This document shows positions 8,558-17,178 of a stretch of DNA of 64,000 nucleotides, in pieces; the first letter of the stretch is position 1; each line of letters opens with the position of its first letter. The notes below the pieces were generated by a model, which was not told where the DNA came from, did no database searches, and saw only the letters and a program-made list of their open reading frames with translations. The stretch is from Streptomyces pactum. GTDB lineage: Bacteria > Actinomycetota > Actinomycetes > Streptomycetales > Streptomycetaceae. The stretch lies in NCBI RefSeq assembly GCF_016031615.1, contig NZ_JACYXC010000001.1, forward strand, positions 6,386,001 to 6,450,000, read 5' to 3'. Position numbers and translations under genes: made by a program.

Positions 8558-9019
8558 ATCGGCGCGCCACCCCGCCCGGTGCCCGGCCCCGGGGCCGGGC
8601 TCTCCCTCCCGGCGGCGGGTCCGTCCCGGCGGCGAGCCCCGCTCCACGGGCGTCCCGCGTACGACCGCTGCCGCGCCGCCGTACGACCGCTGCCGTGCGG
8701 CCCGCCGCCGCTGCCTGCCCGCTGTACCTCCTGTCCGGGCCCGCCCGGTGGGGAGTACCGGTGTGCCCGGCCCTCCCGGCCCTCCGCCCTGCCCCCGTCC
8801 GGTGAGGGTCCGCGCTGTGTACCGTGGCCTTGGCCACACCCGCCCGCCCCGGAGCACCCCGCGGGCGCGACCGGTGGGCGGGGCGCGGCACCGGCGTCCG
8901 GGCCCGTCAGCACCGCTCGCCCGGCGGCTTCCGCGGCCGTGGACGGGTCCGCGCCGAGCGCCGTGGAGCGGGCCGGGTGGTCCACATCCTGACCGGTCCT
9001 GTCCGGAATGCGGACATAG
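8558..9019. other. Intergenic, no gene
   Basis: Divergent region between the membrane-protein operon and metNIQ. No coding frame is supported. The C/G-rich sequence shows no strong inverted repeat. Confidence 0.4.
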
Positions 9020-9050
9020 TTGATTCGTTCATCTCTTTGTCTGCTTTACT
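9020..9050 (+). promoter_or_regulatory. Promoter of the leader peptide and metNIQ
   Basis: TTGATT (9020-9025) and TTTACT (9045-9050) are separated by 19 nt in a locally AT-rich patch that stands out from its surroundings. The leader ATG at 9057 starts 6 nt after the -10, so transcription should begin at or next to that codon. Confidence 0.6.
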
Positions 9051-9056
9051 GGCCGC

Positions 9057-9143
9057 ATGACCACGACGAGCAGCCGCACCCTTGCGACCGAGGCGATCAC
9101 GACGCCCGGTGCTCGCTGTATGTGTCGAATGTGTGACAGCTGA
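9057..9143 (+). CDS. Cys/Met-rich leader peptide, probable attenuator of metNIQ
   Basis: A 28-codon ORF between a good promoter and metN. It ends in RCMCRMCDS: three Cys and two Met codons packed just before the stop. Small ORFs with clustered Cys codons near the stop are known upstream of sulfur genes in actinobacteria, where ribosome stalling under cysteine shortage changes downstream expression. Here the target would be the methionine importer, which fits sulfur-amino-acid control. The ATG lies 6 nt after a -10 box with no Shine-Dalgarno sequence, implying leaderless translation. No large hairpin follows, only CTCGC/GCGAG around 9160-9180, so the mechanism is unclear. Function is inference. 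Confidence 0.6.
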   Translation: MTTTSSRTLATEAITTPGARCMCRMCDS

Positions 9144-9397
9144 GGGCCCCCGCCTGCGCCTCGCGCCCCGAAGCGAGACCTCGTTCCCCCGCCGACCCGT
9201 ACGGCCCGGAGCGTCCGGCCCCCGGCCGGTAGCGCCCCCGCCGGTGCGACCCGCCGGTCCCGGGCCGGGAACCCACCGCGTCACCGGAAACTCCCGCGGC
9301 CGCGCCCTGCGCCGCCGCGTCTCCTCCCTGCCGCGTTCCGCAATGCATGCCCGTGCCGGCACACCACCGCCGCGCACTCGACAGTGACGGATTCCCT

Positions 9398-10486
9398 GTG
9401 ATCACCACGACCGGCCTGACCAAGGTCTACCGCTCGCGAGGCCGCGAGGTCACCGCCCTGGACGGTGTCGATCTGCACGTCCGCGAGGGCGAGGTGTACG
9501 GCGTCCTCGGGCAGAGCGGCGCCGGCAAGTCCACCCTCATCCGCTGCGTGAACCTGCTGGAGCGCCCCAGCTCCGGCACCGTCACGGTGGCCGGCCAGGA
9601 CCTGACGGCGCTCGCCGGCCGCGGCCCCCGCGCCGGACGGGAGCTGCGCCGCGCGCGCAGCCGGATCGGCATGGTCTTCCAGCACTTCAACCTGCTCTCC
9701 TCGCGGACCGTGCAGGACAACGTGGAACTGCCGCTGGAGATCCTGGGACTTTCCGGCAAGGAGCGCTCCCGCAAGGCCCTGGACCTGCTCGACCTGGTCG
9801 GGCTCGCGGACAAGGCGAAGGCGTACCCGGCGCAGCTCTCCGGCGGCCAGAAGCAGCGGGTGGGCATCGCCCGGGCACTGGCCGGTGAGCCGAAGGTGCT
9901 GCTGTCGGACGAGGCCACCAGCGCGCTGGACCCGGAGACCACCCGCTCGATCCTGGGCCTGCTGCGCGACCTCAACCGGCAGCTCGGCCTCACCGTGCTG
10001 CTGATCACCCACGAGATGGACGTGGTCAAGACGGTCTGTGACTCCGCCGCGCTGATGCGCGACGGCCGGGTCGTGGAGTCCGGCACGGTCACCGACCTGC
10101 TCGCCACCCCCGGTTCGGAGCTGTCCCGGGCCCTCTTCCCGGTCAGCGGCGAGGCGTCGGGGGCGGACCGCACCGTGGTGGACGTCACCTTCCACGGCGA
10201 GGCCGCCACCCGGCCCGTCATCTCCGAGCTGGCCCGCACCTACAACGTGGACGTCTCCATCCTCGGGGCGGCCATGGACACCGTCGCGGGCCGCCAGGTC
10301 GGCCGGATGCGCATCGAACTGCCCGGCCGGTTCGAGGAGAACGTCGTGCCGATCGGATACCTGCGCGAGCAGGGCCTCCAGGTCGATGTGGCCGGCACCG
10401 CGCCGGCGGCCGGCACCGCCGGTGCCCCCGCCGCGGAGCCGGTCCCGGCCCCCGCCAAGCAGCAGATCGAGGAAGGTGCCAAGTGA
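9398..10486 (+). CDS. metN: Methionine ABC transporter ATP-binding protein
   Basis: The ATPase that drives methionine uptake with MetI and MetQ, on the cytoplasmic face of the membrane. The 362-residue protein has Walker A GQSGAGKST (38-46), the ABC signature LSGGQKQRVGIARAL and Walker B VLLSDEATSALD. A C-terminal NIL domain (about residues 260-345) binds methionine in the E. coli homologue and inhibits transport when the pool is full. The GTG at 9398 gives MITTTGLTKVY, a normal start for the family. An ATG at 9347 would add 17 residues of non-family sequence. The 3' end overlaps metI (GTGA). Confidence 0.93.
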   Translation: MITTTGLTKVYRSRGREVTALDGVDLHVREGEVYGVLGQSGAGKSTLIRCVNLLERPSSGTVTVAGQDLTALAGRGPRAGRELRRARSRIGMVFQHFNLLSSRTVQDNVELPLEILGLSGKERSRKALDLLDLVGLADKAKAYPAQLSGGQKQRVGIARALAGEPKVLLSDEATSALDPETTRSILGLLRDLNRQLGLTVLLITHEMDVVKTVCDSAALMRDGRVVESGTVTDLLATPGSELSRALFPVSGEASGADRTVVDVTFHGEAATRPVISELARTYNVDVSILGAAMDTVAGRQVGRMRIELPGRFEENVVPIGYLREQGLQVDVAGTAPAAGTAGAPAAEPVPAPAKQQIEEGAK

Positions 10487-11247
10487 CCTGGTCGGAGATG
10501 CAGCCCCTGCTGGAGGAGGCCAGCTGGGACACCTTGTACATGGTCGGCTGGTCGGCCCTGATCGCGATCGCCGGCGGTCTCCCGCTCGGGGTGCTGCTGG
10601 TCCTCACCGACCGCGGCGGACTGCTGCAGAACACGGTGGTGAACAAGGTCGTCGGCCAGGTGGTGAACATCGCCCGCTCGATGCCCTTCATCATCCTGAT
10701 GGTCGCCCTGATGTCCTTCACCCGCTGGGTGGTGGGCACCACCATCGGACCCGACGCGGCGATCGTGCCGCTCGCGGTCGGCGCCATCCCGTTCTTCGCC
10801 CGCCTGGTGGAGACCTCCGTCCGTGAGGTGGACCACGGGCTGGTGGAGGCCGTCCAGTCGATGGGCGGCAGCACCTGGACGGTGGTGCGCAAGGTCCTGC
10901 TGCCCGAGGCGCTGCCCTCGCTGATCGCCGGGGCCACCACCACCGTGGTGGCGCTCATCGGCTACTCCGCCATGGCCGGAACGGTCGGCGCGGGCGGCCT
11001 GGGCGACCTCGCGGTCCGCTACGGATACCAGCGCTTCGAGACCGAACTGATGTGGATCACCGTCGCCATCCTGGCGGTCGTCATCTCCGTCATCCAGCTC
11101 GCCGGCGACCTCGCCGCCCGGGCGCTGTCCCACCGCGGCCGGGGTGCCGCCGGCTCCCGCCGCCGCCCGCGGCCGGCGGACGCCCGTCCCGCCGAGGAGA
11201 CCGCCGCCCCGGCGGTCGCGGAGGCCGGACCCGGCAAGGCGCTCTGA
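10483..11247 (+). CDS. metI: Methionine ABC transporter permease
   Basis: The membrane channel of the methionine importer, a dimer contacting MetN. The 254-residue product has the hydrophobic pattern of a five-helix permease. The cytoplasmic coupling EAA loop is present as EAVQSMGGSTWTVVRK followed by LLPEALPSL (about residues 125-150). The GTG start overlaps the metN stop by 4 bp, giving coupled translation. The last 40 residues are a polar Arg/Pro/Ala tail not needed for transport, longer than in enterobacterial MetI. Confidence 0.93.
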   Translation: MTWSEMQPLLEEASWDTLYMVGWSALIAIAGGLPLGVLLVLTDRGGLLQNTVVNKVVGQVVNIARSMPFIILMVALMSFTRWVVGTTIGPDAAIVPLAVGAIPFFARLVETSVREVDHGLVEAVQSMGGSTWTVVRKVLLPEALPSLIAGATTTVVALIGYSAMAGTVGAGGLGDLAVRYGYQRFETELMWITVAILAVVISVIQLAGDLAARALSHRGRGAAGSRRRPRPADARPAEETAAPAVAEAGPGKAL

Positions 11248-11396
11248 CCCGCGCCGTACCCCCGGGCCCGCCCCCTCGCCGCAGAACCCCCAGAACCCCC
11301 GTCACCGAACCCCCGAACCCCCCGGACCTCCGGATCACCGCGGTGCCCCGGGCACCCGCGGCGGGCTCGTCACACCCAGGAAGAAAGGCACTTTTC

Positions 11397-12206
11397 GTGC
11401 GTAACACCATCAAGACCGCCACCATCGCCCTCGCTGCCGGAGCGCTCGCTCTGGGGCTCACCGCCTGCGGCGGGGACGACGAGGAAGCGTTCACCGTCGC
11501 CGCGAGCCCGGTACCGCACGCGGAGATCCTGAACTACGTCAAGGACAACCTGGCCAAGGACGAGGGCCTGAAGCTGGAGGTGAAGGAGTTCACCGACTAC
11601 GTCACGCCGAACACGGCGACCGAGGACGGTTCGGTGGACGCGAACTTCTTCCAGACCCAGCCCTACCTGGACGACTTCAACAAGAAGAACAAGACCCACA
11701 TCGTCTCCGTGGTCTCCGTCCACCTGGAGCCGCTGGGCCTGTACTCCAAGAAGGCCGACTCCGCCGACGCGCTGGCGAAGGGCGCCACCGTCGCGGTGCC
11801 CAACGACGCCGTCAACGAGGCCCGTGCCCTGCGGCTGCTCGACGCCGAGGGCATCATCACCCTCAAGGAGGGGGCCGGCAGCACCGCCACCGTGGCCGAC
11901 ATCGCCAAGAACCCCAAGGAGCTGAAGTTCAAGGAGCTGGAGGCCGCCCAGCTGCCGCGCTCCCTGGACGACGTGGAGGCCGCGGTGATCAACGGCAACT
12001 ACGCCATCGAGGCCGACCTGAAGCCGGCGGAGGACGCGCTGGTGCTGGAGTCCCCCAAGGACAACCCCAACACCAACCTGCTGGCGGTGAAGAAGGGCCA
12101 CGAGAACGACGAGGACGTCAAGAAGCTGGCCAAGCTCCTCACCTCGCCCGAGGTGAAGAAGTTCATCGCGGACAAGTACGACGGCTCGGTGATCGCCTCC
12201 TTCTGA
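11397..12206 (+). CDS. metQ: Methionine-binding lipoprotein (NlpA/MetQ family)
   Basis: The extracytoplasmic substrate-binding protein that delivers methionine to MetNI. The 269-residue precursor has a lipoprotein signal: an RNTIKTA n-region, a hydrophobic core, and the lipobox LTAC with the modified Cys at about residue 23. The NlpA domain follows, with typical segments ASPVPHAEIL, VDANFFQTQPYLDDFN and NGNYAIEADL. The GTG at 11397 follows an AGGAAGAAAGGCA purine stretch and puts the signal peptide at the N-terminus. Gene order metN-metI-metQ is standard. Confidence 0.93.
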   Translation: MRNTIKTATIALAAGALALGLTACGGDDEEAFTVAASPVPHAEILNYVKDNLAKDEGLKLEVKEFTDYVTPNTATEDGSVDANFFQTQPYLDDFNKKNKTHIVSVVSVHLEPLGLYSKKADSADALAKGATVAVPNDAVNEARALRLLDAEGIITLKEGAGSTATVADIAKNPKELKFKELEAAQLPRSLDDVEAAVINGNYAIEADLKPAEDALVLESPKDNPNTNLLAVKKGHENDEDVKKLAKLLTSPEVKKFIADKYDGSVIASF

Positions 12207-12300
12207 GCCGGCCGACCCCCGGCACGGCAGGAAGCGGCCGGCCGGCGCACCCCCGGGCCCACGCGCGGCCCGGGGCAGTGCCCCGGCGCCACGGTACGGC

Positions 12301-12339
12301 GCAGGGCCCGGCGTCCCCTCACGGGACTCCGGGCCCTGC
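12301..12339. terminator. Intrinsic terminator after metNIQ
   Basis: An 11-bp perfect stem, GCAGGGCCCGG/CCGGGCCCTGC (12301-12311 and 12329-12339), encloses a second stem GTCCC/GGGAC. It sits 95 bp past the metQ stop. Confidence 0.75.
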
Positions 12340-12729
12340 GGCATACCCGCGGTACGCCCGCACCCCGGTCCGGACGTACCGCCGGAGCCGGCCGGCGCAC
12401 CCCGGGCGCCGCCCCGCCCGCCCCCTGCGCCCCGCCCCCATGACCGCCCCCCTTCCGCCGCACCCCCGGACCCATGGCCTCCTGGCGCGCTCCCCCGGAC
12501 CCGGCGGCCCCGCCCGGCCTCCGGTCCGCCGCCGGCGCCCCACCGGATGCCCGGCCCGGACGCTCCCGCCCCCGGGCCGGTGACCGCCCGCCCGGTCGTG
12601 GCCGCCCCGGCCGGCACCCCGGTCACCACCCCGGTCCTCGGCGTGACCGCCCGTGCTGCACGTCACCGGGCCGATGCTGCATGCTGGGCTCTCCCGATGG
12701 CCCCCGGCCCTGGTTACGGAGCAATCCCT
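12340..12729. other. Intergenic, no gene
   Basis: C-rich spacer with no supported frame. An open frame upstream of and in phase with the next gene runs through it, but its sequence has no family similarity. Confidence 0.4.
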
Positions 12730-13377
12730 ATGACACCCACCTTTCCGGACATCTCCATCAACACGGACCGGCTGGTGCTGCGCCCGTTCACCGAGTCCGA
12801 CGTCCCGGAACTGACCGAGATGATGAACGACGAGCTCGTCACCGCCTGGACCTCCGTCCCGCACCCGTACACCGCCGCCGACGCCCGGGAGTGGATCACC
12901 CGCACCGCGCCCGCCGAACGCCTCGAAGGCCGCGGCATCGTCTTCGCCGTCACCGAGTTCCTCACCCAGCGCCTGGTCGGCAGCGTGCGGCTGTGCAACA
13001 CCGACTGGCGGTGCCTGACCAGCGAGGTCGCCTACCTCACCGCCCCGTGGGCGCGGGGCGAGGGGTACGCCGCGGAGTCCGTCCTGGCGGTTGCCGGCTG
13101 GCTCTTCGGCGACCAGAAGTTCGAACGGCTGGAGCTGCGCACCCCCGCCGACAACGCCGCGGCCCAGCAGGTCGCCCAGAAGATCGGGTGCATCAGCGAG
13201 GGCGTGCTGCGCAACGCGTGGATAGCCAGAGCCCGGCCGGACGACGACCCGCACGGACGCTGGACCGACGTCCGCACCGACCTCATCGTGTGGAGCCTGC
13301 TCCCGGAGGACCTGGAGAGCGGAGCCGGTGAGCCGGCCGGCGGCTCGGGGTACACCTCATATCCGGACTGGAGCTGA
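12730..13377 (+). CDS. GNAT acetyltransferase, RimJ/RimL type
   Basis: A 215-residue protein of the acetyltransferase_3 group, which acetylates ribosomal-protein N-termini or small molecules. It opens with TDRLVLRPFTESDVPEL, the usual first strand and helix. The acetyl-CoA loop reads APWARGEGYAAESVLAV (about residues 104-120), followed by ELRTPADNAAAQQVAQKIG. The ATG at 12730 has GGAG about 10 nt upstream. The last 25 residues are Gly/Ser-rich and probably disordered. Substrate unknown. Confidence 0.85.
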   Translation: MTPTFPDISINTDRLVLRPFTESDVPELTEMMNDELVTAWTSVPHPYTAADAREWITRTAPAERLEGRGIVFAVTEFLTQRLVGSVRLCNTDWRCLTSEVAYLTAPWARGEGYAAESVLAVAGWLFGDQKFERLELRTPADNAAAQQVAQKIGCISEGVLRNAWIARARPDDDPHGRWTDVRTDLIVWSLLPEDLESGAGEPAGGSGYTSYPDWS

Positions 13378-13485
13378 GACGTCCCGTCCGGTACGTCCGT
13401 ACCAACCGGGTAGTCTCGACGGGCCACCCCCCGCGAGCGCTCATGCCGCGGCCGACCTGCCACGAACACCGGGAGACACACGACG

Positions 13486-14727
13486 ATGGCCGACCGCGTC
13501 ACGGTGATCGGTTGGGACGGCTCCCCGCTGACGGACGCGGCCCGCTCCGCCGTCGCCGCCGCCACCCTGGTGGCCGGTGCCGCACACCATCTGGCCCTGC
13601 CCGAAGTCCCGCCCGGCGCCGAGCGGATCCGGCTCGGCAGCGTGGACCTCGCGGCCCGGCGGATCGCCCAGCACCGCGGCTCCGCCGTCGTCCTCGCCGA
13701 CGGGGACCCCGGGTTCTTCGGTGTCGTCCGCACCCTGCGCGCCCCCGAACACGGCCTGGAGGTCGAGGTGGTGCCCGCCGTCTCCTCCGTCGCGGCGGCG
13801 TTCGCCCGGGCCGGCATGCCGTGGGACGACGCCCAGGTGGTCGTCGCGCACAGCCGGGACCTGCGACGCGCCGTCAACGTCTGCCGGGCGCACCCCAAGG
13901 TCGCCGTCCTCACCTCGCCGGGCGCCGGTCCCGCCGAACTCGCCCTGCTCCTCGACGGGGTGCACCGCACGTTCGTCATCTGCGAGGCGCTGGGCACCTC
14001 ACGCGAGCAGGTGACCGTCCTCACCTCGGACAAGGTCGCCGACCACTCCTGGCGCGACCCGAACGTCGTCATCGTCATCGGCGGCGCCCAGGCGCCCGCC
14101 GTCCCGGCCGGCCGCGGCAACCCGCGGGTGGAGTCCACCGGCTGGATCGCCGGCCACGGTGCCGGCTTCCCGCCCGCGGTGCGCGGCTGGGCGCTGCCCG
14201 CGCCCGCCTACGCCACCGCGCTGGGCGAGGACGAGTCGCCGCAGCTGCGCGCCGCTCAGCTGGCCCGCCTCGGGCCGCGGGTGGGGGACCTGGTGTGGGA
14301 CATCGGTGCCGGCAGCGGCGCCGCGGCCGTGGAGGCCGCCGGGTTCGGCGCGGCGGTCATCGCCGTCGACCGCGACCCGGACACCTGCGGCCGGATCGCC
14401 GTCCTGGCCCGCCGCTTCGGCGTCCAGGTCCAGGTGGTGCACGGGGTGGCCCCGCAGGCTCTGGAGGACCTCCCGGAACCGGACGTGGTCCGGATCGGCG
14501 GCGGTGGCCCGGCCGTCGTGGCGGCCTGCGCGGACCGCCGCCCGGAGCGCATCGTCACGCACGCCGCGACCCGCGACGAGGCCGAGGCGGTCGGCGGTGT
14601 GCTCGCCGAGGCCGGGTACGGGGTGGAGTGCGTACTCCTCCAGTCCGTGGAGCTGGACACCCGGGCCTGGACCGAGCGCGAGCGCGCCGTCAGGTTCCTG
14701 CTGTGCGGTCACCGACCCCACCCGTGA
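13486..14727 (+). CDS. cobL: Precorrin-6Y C5,15-methyltransferase (decarboxylating), CbiE-CbiT fusion
   Basis: Methylates C5 and C15 of the corrin ring and removes a carboxyl group during cobalamin synthesis. The 413-residue protein has an N-terminal tetrapyrrole-methylase (CbiE) domain, about residues 1-205, with LADGDPGFFGVVRTL and PAVSSVAAAFARAG. The C-terminal class I methyltransferase (CbiT) domain, about residues 230-400, has the SAM-binding motif VWDIGAGSGAAAVEAA. GGGAGACACACGACG precedes the ATG, giving a usable ribosome site. It lies upstream of the BluB-CobT gene on the same strand, so this is a corrinoid group. Confidence 0.92.
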   Translation: MADRVTVIGWDGSPLTDAARSAVAAATLVAGAAHHLALPEVPPGAERIRLGSVDLAARRIAQHRGSAVVLADGDPGFFGVVRTLRAPEHGLEVEVVPAVSSVAAAFARAGMPWDDAQVVVAHSRDLRRAVNVCRAHPKVAVLTSPGAGPAELALLLDGVHRTFVICEALGTSREQVTVLTSDKVADHSWRDPNVVIVIGGAQAPAVPAGRGNPRVESTGWIAGHGAGFPPAVRGWALPAPAYATALGEDESPQLRAAQLARLGPRVGDLVWDIGAGSGAAAVEAAGFGAAVIAVDRDPDTCGRIAVLARRFGVQVQVVHGVAPQALEDLPEPDVVRIGGGGPAVVAACADRRPERIVTHAATRDEAEAVGGVLAEAGYGVECVLLQSVELDTRAWTERERAVRFLLCGHRPHP

Positions 14728-14732
14728 CCTTG

Positions 14733-14748
14733 CCGGACACCTGTCCGG
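14733..14748. promoter_or_regulatory. Short perfect inverted repeat between cobL and bluB-cobT
   Basis: CCGGACA-CC-TGTCCGG begins 6 bp after the cobL stop, and a -10-like TAGGCT follows at 14751. It could be a small terminator stem or an operator for the next gene. No cobalamin riboswitch core was recognised in the 220-bp spacer. Confidence 0.4.
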
Positions 14749-14946
14749 GGTAGGCTGGCGGATCGTTGTACCGCCTGTACCGCTGCCCGGGGTTCGGTGC
14801 TTTGTACGCCAATGGCCGGAACGCACCCCCCTCTTGACGGGCCGGGGTGCGGCAGACCGAAAGACGTGCAACGTGCCCGCGCACCGCGCACGCTCGTTCA
14901 TGCTGTAGGCGGGTTGGAAGGAACTAGCGATGGGCGAGGGGAACGC

Positions 14947-17178
14947 ATGACCGACACCGGCCAGGTCCCGGGCGAGGGACTGCCGGAGAGCGCCGGCGGG
15001 CAACCCGGGGTTCCGCCGCACTCCGCGTACGCCTATCCGGACCGGCCGTCCGACCACGCCGCCCACGAGTTCCACGGCGTGCCCGACGGTCACGGTGTCC
15101 CCGAGGGCCCCGACGGCGGTCCCGTCCAGGCGGCCTACGACGGCCACGCCGGCTACGACGCCCACAATGCCCCGGAGAGCCACGCCCTCCACGACGGTCA
15201 GGCGGTCCACGGGGAGCAGATGGTTCACGGGGACCGGATGGTTCACGGGAGTCCGGCCGGGCACGACCTCCACCAAGGCCACGGCGCCCAGGACTTCTAC
15301 GGCGGACACGCCCCCCACCCCGGCCCGGTGCACCAGGACGGCTCCCTTCACCACGACGGTTCCGTGCACCACGACCCGCTGGTGCACGCCGCCCACTCCG
15401 GCCACTTCTCCCAGGACCCGCACCCGGGGCAGGACGGACACCTCGGCCAGGAGGCCCATTTCGGCCACGATCCCCACTACGGCCAGGACCCGGGGTACGC
15501 CGCCCAGGACCCGCGGTACGCCCAGGACGGGCAGTACGCCCAGGGCCCGCAGCTCGGCGAGGACGGCGGGCACGGCCAGGGGGTTCCGGAGCCCGGCGGC
15601 TACGAGGACGACCAGCTTCTGATGCCCGGGGCCCAGGGCGCCTGGATGGACCCCCAGCAGTCCCCGCACCCGGACCCGGCGCAGCAGCAGTACCAGCAGC
15701 CCTACGACGCACCGCAGGAGACGGCGCCCGGGGCGGCCTTCGAGGGCGGCCCGCAGGCGGGCGAGGCGGCGGATCACGGGACGCTCCCCGGAGCCCGGCC
15801 CGCGGCGGCCGCCCCGCCCCGGCGCCCGCTGCACCTGGGCCCGCCGGTACCGGAGGCGCCCACCGGGGGAGTCGTCCGTTCCCTCGCCGACCGCGGCCCG
15901 GCCGGGGCGCCCGCCACCCCGTTGCCCCACCAGGCCCCGGCCGACGGCGGGTCCGGCCAGCTGGACATGGGCGCCGTGGAGAGCGGCGAGCCACTGCCCG
16001 GCGTCGGCCCCGGCTCCGGTGAACTGCCCGCCGCCCAGCCGTGGCCCGCGCAGCCGTACCCCGCGGAGGCCGCGGAACAGCCGTACCCCGCGGAGGCCGG
16101 GGAACAGCCGTACCCCGTGGAGGCCGCGGATCAGCCGTACCCCACCGGGGCCGGCGAACAGCCGTACCCGGCCGGGGGCGAGGAACAGCCCTACCCGGCG
16201 GGGACCGCCGAGCAGCCGTACCCGGCGCCGCCCGCCGGTGACGCCACGGGCGTGGCCGGACCGGCCCCGGCCGCCGCCGACGGCTCGCCCGGCCACCCGG
16301 AGCCCGCCACCGACGGCCGCCGGGCCGGCCGGCGGGCGGGACGGCACGCCGCGGGCCACCGGCCGTCCCCGGCGCTGCCCGAGGACGCCGCCGTCCCCGG
16401 GGCCCTGCCGCCCGCCCAGGCGGTACCCGCCGGCGGGATGGAGTGGGGTGCGTCCCAGGCCGTGGGCCAGGCCCTTCCCGAGCAGCTTCCCGCCGATGTG
16501 CCGCACCCCGGCCCGGCGGCCGACGCCCCGTACGGGCCCGGCACGCCGGCCGGCACCGGTCATGTACCGGGCCAGGCCGCCGAGGCGCTGCCGCCGGCCG
16601 AGGTGATGCCGTCGGCCGAGGAGGCGGCGGCCCTCGCCGCCGCCCCGTACTCCGGACCGGTGCCCGGGACGCCCGGGGCGGAGATCCCGCAGCCCGCGAC
16701 GGAGGGGCCGGGCGCGCCGTCGGCCGGCCCCGCGGCGGACGTCGCCCCCGCCCGCGGACCCCGCCCCGGCACCGGCGGAGACCACCTCCCCGGCCGCGCC
16801 GGAGCAGGCCCCCGCGGCCCCCGTCGAGGCTGCTGCCGTGACCCTCGCGGAAAGCGCCGAGGCGGTCGCCGAATCGGACGTTCCCGCGCAGAGCGCCGAC
16901 GCCGCCCCCGCGGCGGATGCCCCCGCGGCCCCTGCGGAGGGTGCGGACGCCATCCCCGTGGCGGGCGTGGAGGCCGCCACCGCCGACGGCGCTCCCGCGG
17001 CGGAGCCCGCCGAGGCGGCCGACGGTGCGCACGAGACCACGGCGAACACCGTCACGGCCGTGGAGCACGCTGCCGCGCCGGCGCCCGTGGAGCCGATGGC
17101 GCCGGACGGTTCAATACAGACCCATGCCGCCGCCGGGGAGGATTCCGGCGTCGCGGCACCCGAGCCGGTACCGGGTGA
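14947..17178 (+). CDS. N-terminal low-complexity open frame of the BluB-CobT gene
   Basis: This is the frame formally open from the ATG at 14947. It reads plausibly up to about 16745. Beyond that it turns into Arg/Gly-rich out-of-frame sequence until a stop at 17178, while the Ala/Glu-rich coding continues in the next frame (AESAEAVAESDVPAQSAD). The first 220 residues hold about 30 histidines in motifs such as MVHGDRMVHG and LHHDGSVHHD. No enzyme domain is present. An automatic annotation would probably call it a hypothetical protein. I read it as part of the fusion gene. Confidence 0.5.
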   Translation: MTDTGQVPGEGLPESAGGQPGVPPHSAYAYPDRPSDHAAHEFHGVPDGHGVPEGPDGGPVQAAYDGHAGYDAHNAPESHALHDGQAVHGEQMVHGDRMVHGSPAGHDLHQGHGAQDFYGGHAPHPGPVHQDGSLHHDGSVHHDPLVHAAHSGHFSQDPHPGQDGHLGQEAHFGHDPHYGQDPGYAAQDPRYAQDGQYAQGPQLGEDGGHGQGVPEPGGYEDDQLLMPGAQGAWMDPQQSPHPDPAQQQYQQPYDAPQETAPGAAFEGGPQAGEAADHGTLPGARPAAAAPPRRPLHLGPPVPEAPTGGVVRSLADRGPAGAPATPLPHQAPADGGSGQLDMGAVESGEPLPGVGPGSGELPAAQPWPAQPYPAEAAEQPYPAEAGEQPYPVEAADQPYPTGAGEQPYPAGGEEQPYPAGTAEQPYPAPPAGDATGVAGPAPAAADGSPGHPEPATDGRRAGRRAGRHAAGHRPSPALPEDAAVPGALPPAQAVPAGGMEWGASQAVGQALPEQLPADVPHPGPAADAPYGPGTPAGTGHVPGQAAEALPPAEVMPSAEEAAALAAAPYSGPVPGTPGAEIPQPATEGPGAPSAGPAADVAPARGPRPGTGGDHLPGRAGAGPRGPRRGCCRDPRGKRRGGRRIGRSRAERRRRPRGGCPRGPCGGCGRHPRGGRGGRHRRRRSRGGARRGGRRCARDHGEHRHGRGARCRAGARGADGAGRFNTDPCRRRGGFRRRGTRAGTG
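16051..16239 (+). repeat. 27-bp tandem repeat, seven copies, coding
   Basis: Seven in-frame 27-bp units, each beginning CAGCC(G/C)TACCC and encoding QPYP plus five variable residues (QPYPAEAAE, QPYPAEAGE, QPYPVEAAD, and so on). Copies differ mainly in the second half. This is a protein repeat within the disordered N-terminus of the BluB-CobT gene and a likely slippage site. Confidence 0.85.

Noticed and set aside
9144..9397. SAM riboswitch before metNIQ
   Set aside because: No S-box-like core seen, and the leader ORF offers a different explanation for control. A covariance-model search would be decisive.
14728..14946. Cobalamin riboswitch before the BluB-CobT gene
   Set aside because: I looked for the conserved B12-box type core and the characteristic arms and did not recognise them. 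Only a 7+2+7 palindrome is present. A covariance-model search would settle it.
16051..16239. Regular repeats considered as a CRISPR array
   Set aside because: Units are 27 bp with no spacers, in frame, and encode a QPYP peptide. No cas genes nearby.
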